Assembly (NCBI GenBank): GCA_029975555.1
Contig: JARKOY010000089.1
Location: forward strand, 1-40,840
Reading direction: 5' to 3'
DNA: 40,840 nucleotides
Source: Spirochaetia bacterium
Lineage (GTDB): Bacteria; Spirochaetota; Spirochaetia; Treponematales; Rectinemataceae
The notes under the pieces are model-generated. The model had not been told where the DNA came from, did no database searches, and worked only from the letters and a program-made list of their open reading frames with translations. Of the stretch, positions 16,943 through 24,133 are shown in pieces. Position 1 is the stretch's first letter, and every line of letters starts with the position of its first letter. Both the position numbers and the translations under genes were made by a program.

Positions 16943-16989
16943 TTGCTAATATCTAAGATATATGATATCATCGATTAAGAGGTTGTCAA
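16943..16989. promoter_or_regulatory. Divergent promoters sharing one palindromic operator
   Basis: Plus strand: TTGCTA (16943-16948), 17 bases, TATCAT (16966-16971), directed at the epimerase-like gene. Minus strand: TTGACA (16984-16989), 16 bases, TATCAT (16962-16967), directed at dctP. The two -10 boxes overlap face to face and form the palindrome ATGATATCAT (16962-16971). A second palindrome, ATATCT-A-AGATAT, is at 16949-16961. A repressor bound here would shut both promoters. The GntR-family regulator at 12532 is the obvious candidate. Its own upstream region contains the same GATATCA core. Confidence 0.6.
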
Positions 16990-16997
16990 GATAAAAA

Positions 16998-17897
16998 ATG
17001 ATCGAGATTCGAGATCACCAGCGCTGTGCGCTGCCGGAAAGTGTAAGTATCGACGCAGGAATGGGCGGGCTTCCGTGCGTGCGCGTGCGGAACAGCCATG
17101 CGGAGTGTTCGATCTATGTGTACGGGGCGCATGTCGTGAGCTTCACGCCTCGAGGCAAAAAGGACTTGTTGTGGTTGAGCCCTTACAGCTTTTTTAAGGA
17201 AGGTTTTCCCATTCGCGGAGGAATTCCCATCTGTTTTCCATGGTTCGGCAAGCGCGAAGGGCGAGAGGACCTTCCCCTGCACGGTTTTGTCCGGACACGC
17301 ATCTGGTCCATAGAGTCGGCGGAAGATCTCGCCGACGGGCGAACAACCATCGTTTTTTCTTTAGAGAGCACGGACCCGCCTGCAGAGGCCTGGCCGTACC
17401 GCTTCAGACTGCAGCTGTCCATGACGGTAGGAGAGGCGCTGGAGATGGCCCTCATCATCCAAAACCTCGAGGACGTGCCGGTCACCTGCGAAGATGGATT
17501 TCACACTTATTTTAGGGTAGAAGACCCCGGGCAGTGTGAAGTGACGGGATTGAATGAGGTAGAATATATAGACAGGATAAAAGGGGACGTCCGGGCGGTG
17601 CAGCTGGGGCCCGCTCGCTTTGAAGACGAGATGGTGCACGCCTTCATGCATGTCCCGCCGGTTCTGGAACTTGTGGATCTCGTAGAGGAGCGCAGAATAC
17701 GTATCGAGCAGCAGCACATGGGCTCGACGCTCTTGTGGAACCCTGGATCGCGGGCCGGCGCCGCGAATCCTGAAATACGGGAAGCCTGGAACCAGTTCGT
17801 CTGCGTGGAGTCCGCCAACTGCCTGGACTGCAGGCTTACAATCCCCGCGCGGGGATTGCACCGCAGCCTGCTGCGTTTGCGTTTGGTGGATATTTAA
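16998..17897 (+). CDS. Aldose 1-epimerase-like / D-hexose-6-phosphate mutarotase family protein
   Basis: A 299-residue protein starting at ATG 16998. It has the YeaD-type signatures of the galactose-mutarotase fold: LLWLSPYSFFKEGFPIRGGIPICFPWFG, then LPLHGFVRTRIW, then EDGFHTYFRVED, then LLWNPG and NQFVCVESAN. The histidines in HGF and FHTYF and the glutamate of CVE correspond to catalytic residues that interconvert anomers of a sugar phosphate. Divergence from the TRAP operon with a shared operator, and the reductase downstream, point to processing of a carbohydrate-derived substrate. Annotation as a general mutarotase is safe; the specific sugar is not known. Confidence 0.88.
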   Translation: MIEIRDHQRCALPESVSIDAGMGGLPCVRVRNSHAECSIYVYGAHVVSFTPRGKKDLLWLSPYSFFKEGFPIRGGIPICFPWFGKREGREDLPLHGFVRTRIWSIESAEDLADGRTTIVFSLESTDPPAEAWPYRFRLQLSMTVGEALEMALIIQNLEDVPVTCEDGFHTYFRVEDPGQCEVTGLNEVEYIDRIKGDVRAVQLGPARFEDEMVHAFMHVPPVLELVDLVEERRIRIEQQHMGSTLLWNPGSRAGAANPEIREAWNQFVCVESANCLDCRLTIPARGLHRSLLRLRLVDI

Positions 17898-17970
17898 AAG
17901 GGTCCCGGCGTTGCTGACTTGACGTGGTTTACAGATCAGCGCCCGGTTGACTTTGGAGAGGAGTCGTGAG

Positions 17971-19074
17971 ATGAGCCTTACAATTAGGATCGAAAGAGAG
18001 AAACTCGAGCAGTTTTGCGCGGCGGTGTTTATGAAGCTCGGCCTCTCTCCCGATGAGGCGAAGGATTCGGCAGAAATTTTGGTCGCCGCGGATGCGCGCG
18101 GCATCGAGAGCCACGGCGTAGGGCGCCTCTGGCGGTACAAGAACGGGCTCCAGCGGGGAATCATGGCAGGAGGCGTCCAGGCCACGGTGCTGCGCGAAAC
18201 ACCGCTTTCGCTCGTCCTCGACGCGAACGGCGCCATGGGCTTGAGCCTCAGCAAGCGCACCATGGCGCGCGTCATCGAAAAGGCGAAAGGGAGCGGCGCG
18301 GCATTTTCCTCGGTGCGCAACTCCAATCACTTCGGCATCGCGGGGTATTATTCGGAGATGGCGGCCAGGCAGGACATGATAGGGGTCTGTATGACCAACA
18401 CGGCCGCACTCGGCGTTCCGACCTTTGCGCGCAAGGCGATGTTCGGCACGAACCCCATCGCCTTTTCCATACCTGCACACGACGGACGAATGTTCACGCT
18501 CGACATGGCGACCACCGTGGTCACGAGGGGCAAGATCGAGGTCTACGACCGGGAACAGAAGCCGCTGCCGGCAGGATGGGCCGTCGACACCAGGGGCGTG
18601 GGCACCACTGATGCCCACCGCCTCCTCGAGGACATGCTCTACCAGCGCGGCGGTGGCATTTTGCCCCTGGGCGGCGAGGGAGAACTGTTCAGTGGGTACA
18701 AGGGCTACGGGCTCGCGGAAGTCGTCGACATCATGACCGCGATCTTGAGTGGCGGCGTGTTTGGTCAGTCGGTGGTGGACAGCCAGGCGACATCGGCGCG
18801 CGTCTGTCACTTTTTCGGCGCGATCCGCCTCGACCTGTTCCGCGATCCGGAGGACATCAAGTCCGACATGGATCGCCTCTTAAGCGAACTCGAACACGCC
18901 GAGCCCGCCGAAGGCTGCGCGAAAGTTTACTACGCGGGCCTTAAAGAGCACGAGGCGGAAGCCGAGAGCGCGCGCCTCGGGGTACCCTTGAGCGAAAAGG
19001 TAGCGGATCAGCTGAAGAGGATAGGGGAAGAGCTGGGCGTGCCCCTTCCCCCTCCGCTGCGTGCAGCCCCATGA
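17971..19074 (+). CDS. Malate/L-lactate dehydrogenase family oxidoreductase (Ldh_2)
   Basis: A 367-residue enzyme starting at ATG 17971 behind GGAGAGGAG. Family features are ADARGIESHGVGRLWRY near residue 41, the segment VRNSNHFGIAGYYSEMAARQDMIGVCMTN with the catalytic histidine, GTNPIAFSIP, LDMATTVVTRGKI and KGYGLAEVVDI. Members reduce 2-oxo acids with NAD(P)H: malate, ureidoglycolate, sulfolactate, or 2,3-diketo-L-gulonate (DlgD/YiaK). YiaK is encoded with a TRAP transporter in enteric bacteria, which resembles this cluster. It follows the epimerase-like gene by 73 bases and is probably cotranscribed with it. Confidence 0.92.
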   Translation: MSLTIRIEREKLEQFCAAVFMKLGLSPDEAKDSAEILVAADARGIESHGVGRLWRYKNGLQRGIMAGGVQATVLRETPLSLVLDANGAMGLSLSKRTMARVIEKAKGSGAAFSSVRNSNHFGIAGYYSEMAARQDMIGVCMTNTAALGVPTFARKAMFGTNPIAFSIPAHDGRMFTLDMATTVVTRGKIEVYDREQKPLPAGWAVDTRGVGTTDAHRLLEDMLYQRGGGILPLGGEGELFSGYKGYGLAEVVDIMTAILSGGVFGQSVVDSQATSARVCHFFGAIRLDLFRDPEDIKSDMDRLLSELEHAEPAEGCAKVYYAGLKEHEAEAESARLGVPLSEKVADQLKRIGEELGVPLPPPLRAAP

Positions 19075-19164
19075 GCGGATGAGCGCTCGGGGTCACTTTT
19101 CAGCATCCTTCGTGTTTTCATAAGAAAGAGCAAGAAAGAACGAACTGCGGCGCTGGCACGCCCC

Positions 19165-19197
19165 AGCTGCGGCCTATGGATAACACCGGCCGCAGCT
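19165..19197. terminator. Inverted repeat between convergent genes
   Basis: AGCTGCGGCC and GGCCGCAGCT form a perfect 10-bp stem with a 13-base loop in the 165-base gap between the convergent reductase and peroxiredoxin genes. It lacks a T-run on either strand, so it may be a factor-dependent or bidirectional transcription end or an mRNA-stabilising structure. Confidence 0.4.
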
Positions 19198-19239
19198 TCG
19201 GCATAACCTATCCGCTGCAGCCCGATATTATGTGGTAGT

Positions 19240-19893
19240 TTACTTCTTTTCCAGCGCCCTGTGGCAGAACCACCAATCGAAGCCTTCGTATTTTTTTAGC
19301 CTTTCCTCGGCTTCTTTGATCGTCTTGGGGGGTGGAATGATGACCCTGTCTCCGATGAGGCTGTTGTTCGGCCAGTCCGCGGGAAGAGCAACTCCCGTGT
19401 CGGATACCTGCAGGGCCTTCGCCGCGCGCACGAATTCGCCTATGTTGCGCCCGATCTCTTGCGGGTAGTACACGATGAGCCTGACTTTGCCCTGCGGATC
19501 GACGATGAATACGGCGCGGACCGTGTTGGTCCCCTTGCCGGGGTGCAAAAGCCCGAGTTTTTCTGCAATGCTGTCGTTCGCTGCGGCGATGGGGAAGCTG
19601 ATGTTCACGCCGAGTTTTTCCTTAATCCACTCCGTCCACTTGATGTGACTGAATACCTGGTCGACCGACATGCCGATCAGCTTGACGCCCAGGTCCTCGA
19701 ATTCCTTTGCGTGCTGTTCGAACGCGACGAACTCGCTCGTGCAGACAGGGGTAAAGTCTGCGGGGTGGCTGAAGAGCAAAAACCAAGAACCTTTCAGGTC
19801 CTGCGGGAGCTTGAGTATGCCGTGCGTGGTCACGAGCTCCATTTCCGGAAAATCATCGCCGAGGAGCGGCATTGAGAAGCGTTTTTCTTCCAT
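19240..19893 (-). CDS. Peroxiredoxin, Prx6-like (AhpC/TSA family)
   Basis: A 217-residue thiol peroxidase starting at ATG 19893 behind GGAGG. The peroxidatic cysteine is C51 in [12 protein letters not shown]. The long C-terminal domain ends with [16 protein letters not shown], where C210 lies in the DWWFC motif seen in archaeal-type Prx6 proteins, in which C-terminal cysteines take part in disulfide exchange. It reduces hydrogen peroxide and organic peroxides in the cytoplasm. A near-consensus sigma-54 promoter precedes it, and a GAF-AAA+ activator gene is divergent, so expression is probably induced rather than constitutive. Confidence 0.95.
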   Translation of the reverse strand: MEEKRFSMPLLGDDFPEMELVTTHGILKLPQDLKGSWFLLFSHPADFTPVCTSEFVAFEQHAKEFEDLGVKLIGMSVDQVFSHIKWTEWIKEKLGVNISFPIAAANDSIAEKLGLLHPGKGTNTVRAVFIVDPQGKVRLIVYYPQEIGRNIGEFVRAAKALQVSDTGVALPADWPNNSLIGDRVIIPPPKTIKEAEERLKKYEGFDWWFCHRALEKK

Positions 19894-19958
19894 AAAGTTA
19901 TACCTCCAACATTGAAGATCGGTAGCCTGAACACAGTGGCGCTACCGTAAGAAGTAAA

Positions 19959-19974
19959 AGCAAAAAATGTGCCA
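19959..19974 (-). promoter_or_regulatory. Sigma-54 (-24/-12) promoter of the peroxiredoxin gene
   Basis: Read on the minus strand, TGGCAC-ATTTT-TTGCT matches the sigma-54 consensus with the right spacing. Transcription would start near 19949, about 56 bases before the peroxiredoxin ATG. A GGTAGC/GCTACC inverted repeat (19921-19946) lies in the transcribed leader. The activator-type gene divergent to it makes the assignment convincing. Confidence 0.75.
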
Positions 19975-20050
19975 AAATTTTTAAACATCTTATTTTGATA
20001 CAATATAAGCAAAACAATCCTTAAAGAGGAAGTATGGGTTTTCTATGGGT

Positions 20051-20096
20051 TTTCGGATCACCGAAATAATGGTATATTTTCACCAGATTTTCGGTG
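20051..20096. promoter_or_regulatory. Repeated half-sites, probable activator binding region
   Basis: TTTCGG-ATCA-CCGAAA is a perfect 6-bp inverted repeat at 20051-20066. CACCGAAA (20059-20066) recurs inverted as TTTCGGTG at 20089-20096. The cluster is about 100-150 bp upstream of the predicted peroxiredoxin transcript start, the usual place for enhancers of sigma-54 activators. It also sits immediately before the activator gene, so autoregulation is likely. As RNA the same repeats could pair alternatively. Confidence 0.55.
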
Positions 20097-20106
20097 GAGG
20101 CCCTTG

Positions 20107-21669
20107 GTGCACGTCAATACTTCGGTTATGAGTTCCGACGCGATGCTCGCGTTGATCCTCGAGTCCATCCGCAAACTCATAGATTATGAGCTTGCGGTCA
20201 TATTGCGGTACGATGAAGCACAGCAGATGCTCAGTGTCACAAAAGCTGCCGGGCCTCTGGCGCATTCGGCCCTCACGGGGTACGCGATCTCGCTGAAAAA
20301 CCGTAAGGACCTTGCGGCCATTCTGCAGGGCAAAAGGCCGCACCTCTTTTCAGAATCGGAAGAGCACATCGACACTTACGCGGACATCATTCATTTGCCG
20401 CTGAACCACTCCTGTCTAGTCTCGCCGCTCATCCTCGGCGATGATATCGTCGGCCTGCTCACCTTCGATCACAGGATGTGCAACCGCTTCAGTCCACAGA
20501 TCATCGGCTTCATTGAGATGATATCGACGCTCGTCGCAGCGCTCCTGGTGCAGTTCGACGTCTCGAACGAACTCATCGAGCGGACCGAACGGCTCCTCAA
20601 TGAGCGCAACAGCCTGCTCGCCTCCGGTTCGGACGTCTTCAGGAACCTAATCGGCAACTCTCCCCAGTGGGTCCGCGTGCTCGATGCAATCAGGCTTGTC
20701 GCCGCCACCGAAGCGCCGGTACTCATATTGGGCGAAACTGGCACGGGAAAAGAGGAAGTCGCCCGTGCGATCCACAGGCTCTCGTCGCGCGTCGACAGGC
20801 CCTTTGTCCCGGTCAACTGCTCGGCTCTGTCTGCCTCGCTCGCGGAGAGTGAGCTCTTCGGCCATGAAAAGGGCTCGTTTACCGGCGCCCTTGCCCTCCG
20901 CAAGGGGCGCTTCGAGCTTGCGGATAAGGGCACGCTCTTCCTCGACGAAGTGGGAGACCTGCCTATGGAACTGCAGCCGAAACTGCTGCGCGCACTCTCG
21001 GACGGCATCTTCGAGCGCGTCGGTGGGGAAAAACCCGTCAAGGTCGATGTGCGGATCATCGCGGCAACCAACGTCGATCTGGCGCAGGCGATTCAAGGCG
21101 GCCGTTTCCGAGAGGACCTGTACTATCGCCTCTCGGTGTTCCCCATCACCCTTCCTCCCCTGAGGGAGCGCGCGTCGGACATCGAGCTTTTGGCCTTTCA
21201 CTTCCTCAACCTCATCAGGGAGAGGCCTGGAAATTCAGGGCTACATTTGAGTGAAGAGGCCTTCCGTGTGCTCCTTTCGCACCCCTGGCCAGGCAACGTC
21301 CGAGAGCTGAAGAATGCCCTCGAGCGGGCGGCGATCCTCGCGGGGAATAGCGAGATCCGCCCAGAGCACCTGGGGCTCGGGCTTCACTCTCCACCATGGC
21401 GTGCGACTTTGGCACAGCACTCCTCGGCGAAGCCAGCCTCCGCCGCAGAAAGACAGGCGGCATACCCGGAAGATGGCGGCGAGGGCGCGCTTCCCCTCCA
21501 GAGCACAATAAAAAGGCGCATCGAGGAGGCCCTGCAGGCCTCCGGAGGAAAGATATACGGCGCGGACGGCGCGGCGGCGGCCCTGAACCTCAAACCGAGC
21601 ACCCTCCAGAGCAAGATGAAAAAGCTCGGGATACGGAGGGAGTGGTTTTTGGCGTCCAGGCGCGGATAA
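20107..21669 (+). CDS. GAF-domain sigma-54-dependent transcriptional activator (NorR/FhlA-like architecture)
   Basis: A 520-residue regulator. GTG 20107 is chosen because GGAGG at 20096-20100 is six bases upstream; TTG 20104 is too close. A GAF sensor domain covers about 10-155. The AAA+ domain has Walker A GETGTGKE (from 209), GSFTGA (256-261, the serine variant of GAFTGA), Walker B FLDEVGD and FREDLYYRL. After a linker rich in alanine and serine comes a Fis-type helix-turn-helix (GADGAAAALNLKPSTLQSKMKKLGI). There is no receiver domain, so activity depends on a ligand or redox signal at the GAF domain. The divergent peroxiredoxin with its sigma-54 promoter is the best target candidate. Confidence 0.93.
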   Translation: MHVNTSVMSSDAMLALILESIRKLIDYELAVILRYDEAQQMLSVTKAAGPLAHSALTGYAISLKNRKDLAAILQGKRPHLFSESEEHIDTYADIIHLPLNHSCLVSPLILGDDIVGLLTFDHRMCNRFSPQIIGFIEMISTLVAALLVQFDVSNELIERTERLLNERNSLLASGSDVFRNLIGNSPQWVRVLDAIRLVAATEAPVLILGETGTGKEEVARAIHRLSSRVDRPFVPVNCSALSASLAESELFGHEKGSFTGALALRKGRFELADKGTLFLDEVGDLPMELQPKLLRALSDGIFERVGGEKPVKVDVRIIAATNVDLAQAIQGGRFREDLYYRLSVFPITLPPLRERASDIELLAFHFLNLIRERPGNSGLHLSEEAFRVLLSHPWPGNVRELKNALERAAILAGNSEIRPEHLGLGLHSPPWRATLAQHSSAKPASAAERQAAYPEDGGEGALPLQSTIKRRIEEALQASGGKIYGADGAAAALNLKPSTLQSKMKKLGIRREWFLASRRG

Positions 21670-21703
21670 TATTACGGGCCAACAGAGTCGACGACGGGCC
21701 TTG

Positions 21704-21732
21704 TTGAGGCAGGTTCAGCTGCCATGTATACT
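21704..21732 (+). promoter_or_regulatory. Candidate sigma-70 promoter of aroQ
   Basis: TTGAGG, a 17-base spacer and TATACT place a transcript start near 21739, just before the GGAGAGGGG ribosome binding site of the dehydroquinase gene at 21754. This suggests aroQ is transcribed on its own despite lying 84 bases after the activator gene. Confidence 0.45.
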
Positions 21733-21753
21733 GACAAGGAGAGGGGAAAAGAT

Positions 21754-22209
21754 ATGACAAAACTTCGTATCGCAGTGATCCACGGCCCTAACCTCGACAT
21801 GCTGGGCATAAGAGAGAAAGATATCTACGGCACCAAGAGCCTGCAAGATATCAACGATGAAATGCTGCGCGAGGCAGAGGACTACGGGCTCAACCTCTCC
21901 TTTTTCCAGTCGAACTCGGAGGGAGGCCTGATCGATTACATCCATGCCTGCAAGGGAAATACTGATGGGATCATTCTCAATGCGGGCGCCTACACGCATT
22001 ATTCCATCGCGCTCCGCGATGCGATAGCCGCAGTAGGCATACCGACAGTCGAAGTGCATCTTTCAAATATCTACAAAAGGGAGGACTTCAGGCATATATC
22101 CGTCATCGCTCCTGTGTGTATCGGGCAGATAAGCGGTTTTGGATATTATAGCTACCTACTTGGCCTTCAGGCTCTGCGCAAAGCGCTCGATGAAGCAGGG
22201 CTGTCGTGA
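21754..22209 (+). CDS. aroQ: Type II 3-dehydroquinate dehydratase
   Basis: A 151-residue enzyme starting at ATG 21754 behind GGAGAGGGG. It carries the type II motifs HGPNLDMLGIREKDIYG (R20 and catalytic Y25), FQSNSEGGLIDYIH, LNAGAYTHYSIALRDAI and EVHLSNIYKREDFRH (catalytic H102). The dodecameric enzyme interconverts 3-dehydroquinate and 3-dehydroshikimate. In most bacteria it serves the shikimate pathway, while in some it serves quinate breakdown. The usual family sequence is GPNLNLLG and NPGAYTHTS; the D, M and A replacements here are conservative. No other aromatic-pathway gene is nearby. Confidence 0.95.
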   Translation: MTKLRIAVIHGPNLDMLGIREKDIYGTKSLQDINDEMLREAEDYGLNLSFFQSNSEGGLIDYIHACKGNTDGIILNAGAYTHYSIALRDAIAAVGIPTVEVHLSNIYKREDFRHISVIAPVCIGQISGFGYYSYLLGLQALRKALDEAGLS

Positions 22210-22355
22210 GTATGCAAGCGCGCCTTTAACGACCAGGCCACCACGAAATGATCCTTCATTGGGCACATTGGGAAGCTCGGCGAGGACCCTCTCCGGTGAG
22301 TGACGCCAAGGAGCGCCGGGGCACAGGGGCGAGCAGCCACCTCATTCCATGAATC

Positions 22356-23081
22356 CTACATCCTGAACGCCAGGCCCGCCTCGAGGCTCAGACAGTTGAG
22401 CGTGCGGTCGCCCGCGTCGATGGGATTCGTTCCGCCGCCGCTTGAATCCAAAGCAAAGTAATAAGCCATGGTGTAGCGCCCGCGCACCCAGAGCCAGAAG
22501 TCCTTAGCGAGCTGGCCATAGAGGGATGCCTCTGGCCCTGCGATGCCCCCTATCAGCATGTAGGATGGTTTCGAGTTGTCGTAGTCAGTCACGTCGAGGA
22601 TGCTGAGGCCAAGCCGCGCTCCCAGATTGAGCCGCGCGATCTTTGCAAGCTCGATCGAGTAGCCGAGCATCACCATATCGTTCATCTGGAGGCGCACGCC
22701 GTTGTCGTTCGGGGTGACGAAGAATTCGAGCCCGAGCCCCGAGAGGAAGGAAGAACCGCTTGTCCCGAAAGATTCAAAGCCAAGGCTGAAGTTGAAGGGG
22801 CTGGCCCACGTCGCGAGGTGGCTCGCCAGGGGGCCGGAGAGGCTTGGGTAATCGTACCCGATGAAAAAGAGATTGGTGTTTTGGGGAGCCTTCGACTCGG
22901 CTTGAGGCTGAGCCTGTTGCTGCGGCTGCTGTTGAGAGGTTTGTTGCTCGGTGACCCACGCGGGCGTGACGGTTTTCGGATCGGCGCCGTCGGCGTAGGC
23001 TGGGCTGCAGACCATGAGTGCGGCGATGACGGCCAGGACAGGCAATGTCCTTTTCAGTGTATTCATTGTGTTTGTGTTCAT
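22356..23081 (-). CDS. Predicted outer-membrane beta-barrel protein
   Basis: A 241-residue exported protein starting at ATG 23081 behind AAAGGAGG; an in-frame ATG five codons on is less well placed. A Sec signal ends near SPAYA. A glutamine-rich low-complexity stretch (about 45-62: repeated Q with P, A) is followed by alternating hydrophobic and polar segments with many glycines and aromatics, such as FNFSLGFESFG, LEFFVTPNDNGVRLQM and LNLGARLGLSILDV. The C-terminus LSLEAGLAFRM resembles a closing beta strand. I do not recognise a named family. The start overlaps the stop of the upstream lipoprotein gene by four bases (ATGA), so the two are coexpressed. Confidence 0.75.
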   Translation of the reverse strand: MNTNTMNTLKRTLPVLAVIAALMVCSPAYADGADPKTVTPAWVTEQQTSQQQPQQQAQPQAESKAPQNTNLFFIGYDYPSLSGPLASHLATWASPFNFSLGFESFGTSGSSFLSGLGLEFFVTPNDNGVRLQMNDMVMLGYSIELAKIARLNLGARLGLSILDVTDYDNSKPSYMLIGGIAGPEASLYGQLAKDFWLWVRGRYTMAYYFALDSSGGGTNPIDAGDRTLNCLSLEAGLAFRM

Positions 23082-23989
23082 TGTGCGCCTCCTTTCTGCT
23101 CGATCGGGAGCGTGTAGGTGAGTGGCACGAAGATTTCGACGTATTTGCCGTTCTCGATTTTGTAGCTTCTCCGTATACCGTCGATCTTGAGCTGCGTTGC
23201 GCCAGCCATCGCTGCGGCGTCGATTGCGGCGAAGAGTTCTTCGGTGCTGTGAACAGCTTTGCCGCCTACGGCGGTGATGATGTCTTGCGGAGAGAACCCT
23301 GCCTTTTCAGCGGGGCTCTCCTTGAATATCCAGAGCACGATGACGCCGGAATTCTTGAGGATTCCCGCTGCCTGTGCTTGAGCGTCAGAGAGCGCCCCGA
23401 GCGCCGCGCCAAAACGTGGGTTTGGCATGGTCAGCGGAGCTTTGCGCGCCTTTGCGAGGACCACGATCGCCTTGCCGAGCCGCTCGGCGGCATCCCTGGT
23501 GGGAGTGCGGAGCGAGGACTTATTGCCACCCGTCAGATAGACGAGAAGGCCCCACTTGTATTCTTTGTTGAGTGTTGGATAGTGCTCTAGCAAAATCGAG
23601 CTCACCTGATCGAACGGAATAATGAGGCTTGCGCTCTTGATGAAATTGCCTTCGCTCCACTGCCATTTTGCCCGGAGCCCATAGGGGTCGACGTCGAGAT
23701 CAGAGAGATGGATTCCGGCGCTGAACTCCACGAATGAGCTCTGAAGGTTCTTGATGGCGCCCACGGCCTCTGCCTCGGACCAATTCGAGTCGAACATCGT
23801 CAAATAAGTCTCGTCGTCGTAGATTTTAGGCCAGATGTCGGTTTTCGGTGGGGCGGCAGGAGGTGGTGGCGCAGCGGCGGTTGACGGAGGCGTCGCCTGG
23901 GCCGGTGCACTCCCCTGCGGCGGAGCGCTCGCGCATCCTAAGACAAGAAACATGACGATGATCGCTGGAATGAACCTCAACATTTTCAT
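23078..23989 (-). CDS. PDZ-domain lipoprotein
   Basis: A 303-residue protein starting at ATG 23989 behind GGGAGGCAGG. The signal peptide ends in a lipobox LVLG-C with C19 as the lipidated residue, followed by a proline/alanine-rich tether. The central 150 residues are unassigned. A PDZ domain follows at about 215-270: GVIVLWIFKESPAEKAGFSPQDIITAVGGKAVHSTEELFAAI, the carboxylate-binding fold of HtrA and Tsp proteins. No protease triad is visible, so it is probably a scaffold or chaperone at the periplasmic face of a membrane. It is coupled to the beta-barrel gene and divergent from the phosphatase-like gene. Confidence 0.8.
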   Translation of the reverse strand: MKMLRFIPAIIVMFLVLGCASAPPQGSAPAQATPPSTAAAPPPPAAPPKTDIWPKIYDDETYLTMFDSNWSEAEAVGAIKNLQSSFVEFSAGIHLSDLDVDPYGLRAKWQWSEGNFIKSASLIIPFDQVSSILLEHYPTLNKEYKWGLLVYLTGGNKSSLRTPTRDAAERLGKAIVVLAKARKAPLTMPNPRFGAALGALSDAQAQAAGILKNSGVIVLWIFKESPAEKAGFSPQDIITAVGGKAVHSTEELFAAIDAAAMAGATQLKIDGIRRSYKIENGKYVEIFVPLTYTLPIEQKGGAQ

Positions 23990-24022
23990 GGCCTGCCTCC
24001 CACAGCACAATCTGGAAAAAAT

Positions 24023-24051
24023 ATGATGACACTCAGTGTGCCGGCTGTCAA
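24023..24051 (-). promoter_or_regulatory. Candidate promoter of the lipoprotein operon
   Basis: On the minus strand a perfect TTGACA (24046-24051) is followed after 17 bases by CATCAT (24023-24028), a weak -10. The palindrome ACACT-C-AGTGT at 24029-24039 lies in the spacer and could be an operator. Confidence 0.35.
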
Positions 24052-24070
24052 TCTTGAACTCATCGATCGT

Positions 24071-24113
24071 AAGGATAAAAATCCTTGTAACGCGTCCCCT
24101 AAGAGACTATACT
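24071..24113 (+). promoter_or_regulatory. Promoter with operator-like palindrome before the phosphatase-like gene
   Basis: TTGTAA (24085-24090), a 17-base spacer and TATACT (24108-24113) form a good sigma-70 promoter, with a start near 24120 and the gene at 24134. AAGGAT-AAAA-ATCCTT (24071-24086) is a perfect inverted repeat touching the -35 box, so a regulator bound there would affect polymerase access. Confidence 0.55.
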
Positions 24114-24133
24114 TTGCATTTCGGAGGCACACA

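Noticed and set aside
21754-22209. Reading aroQ as evidence for a quinate/shikimate uptake cluster with the TRAP genes
   Set aside because: It has its own promoter candidate, is separated from the TRAP cluster by the peroxiredoxin and its regulator, and no quinate or shikimate dehydrogenase is nearby.
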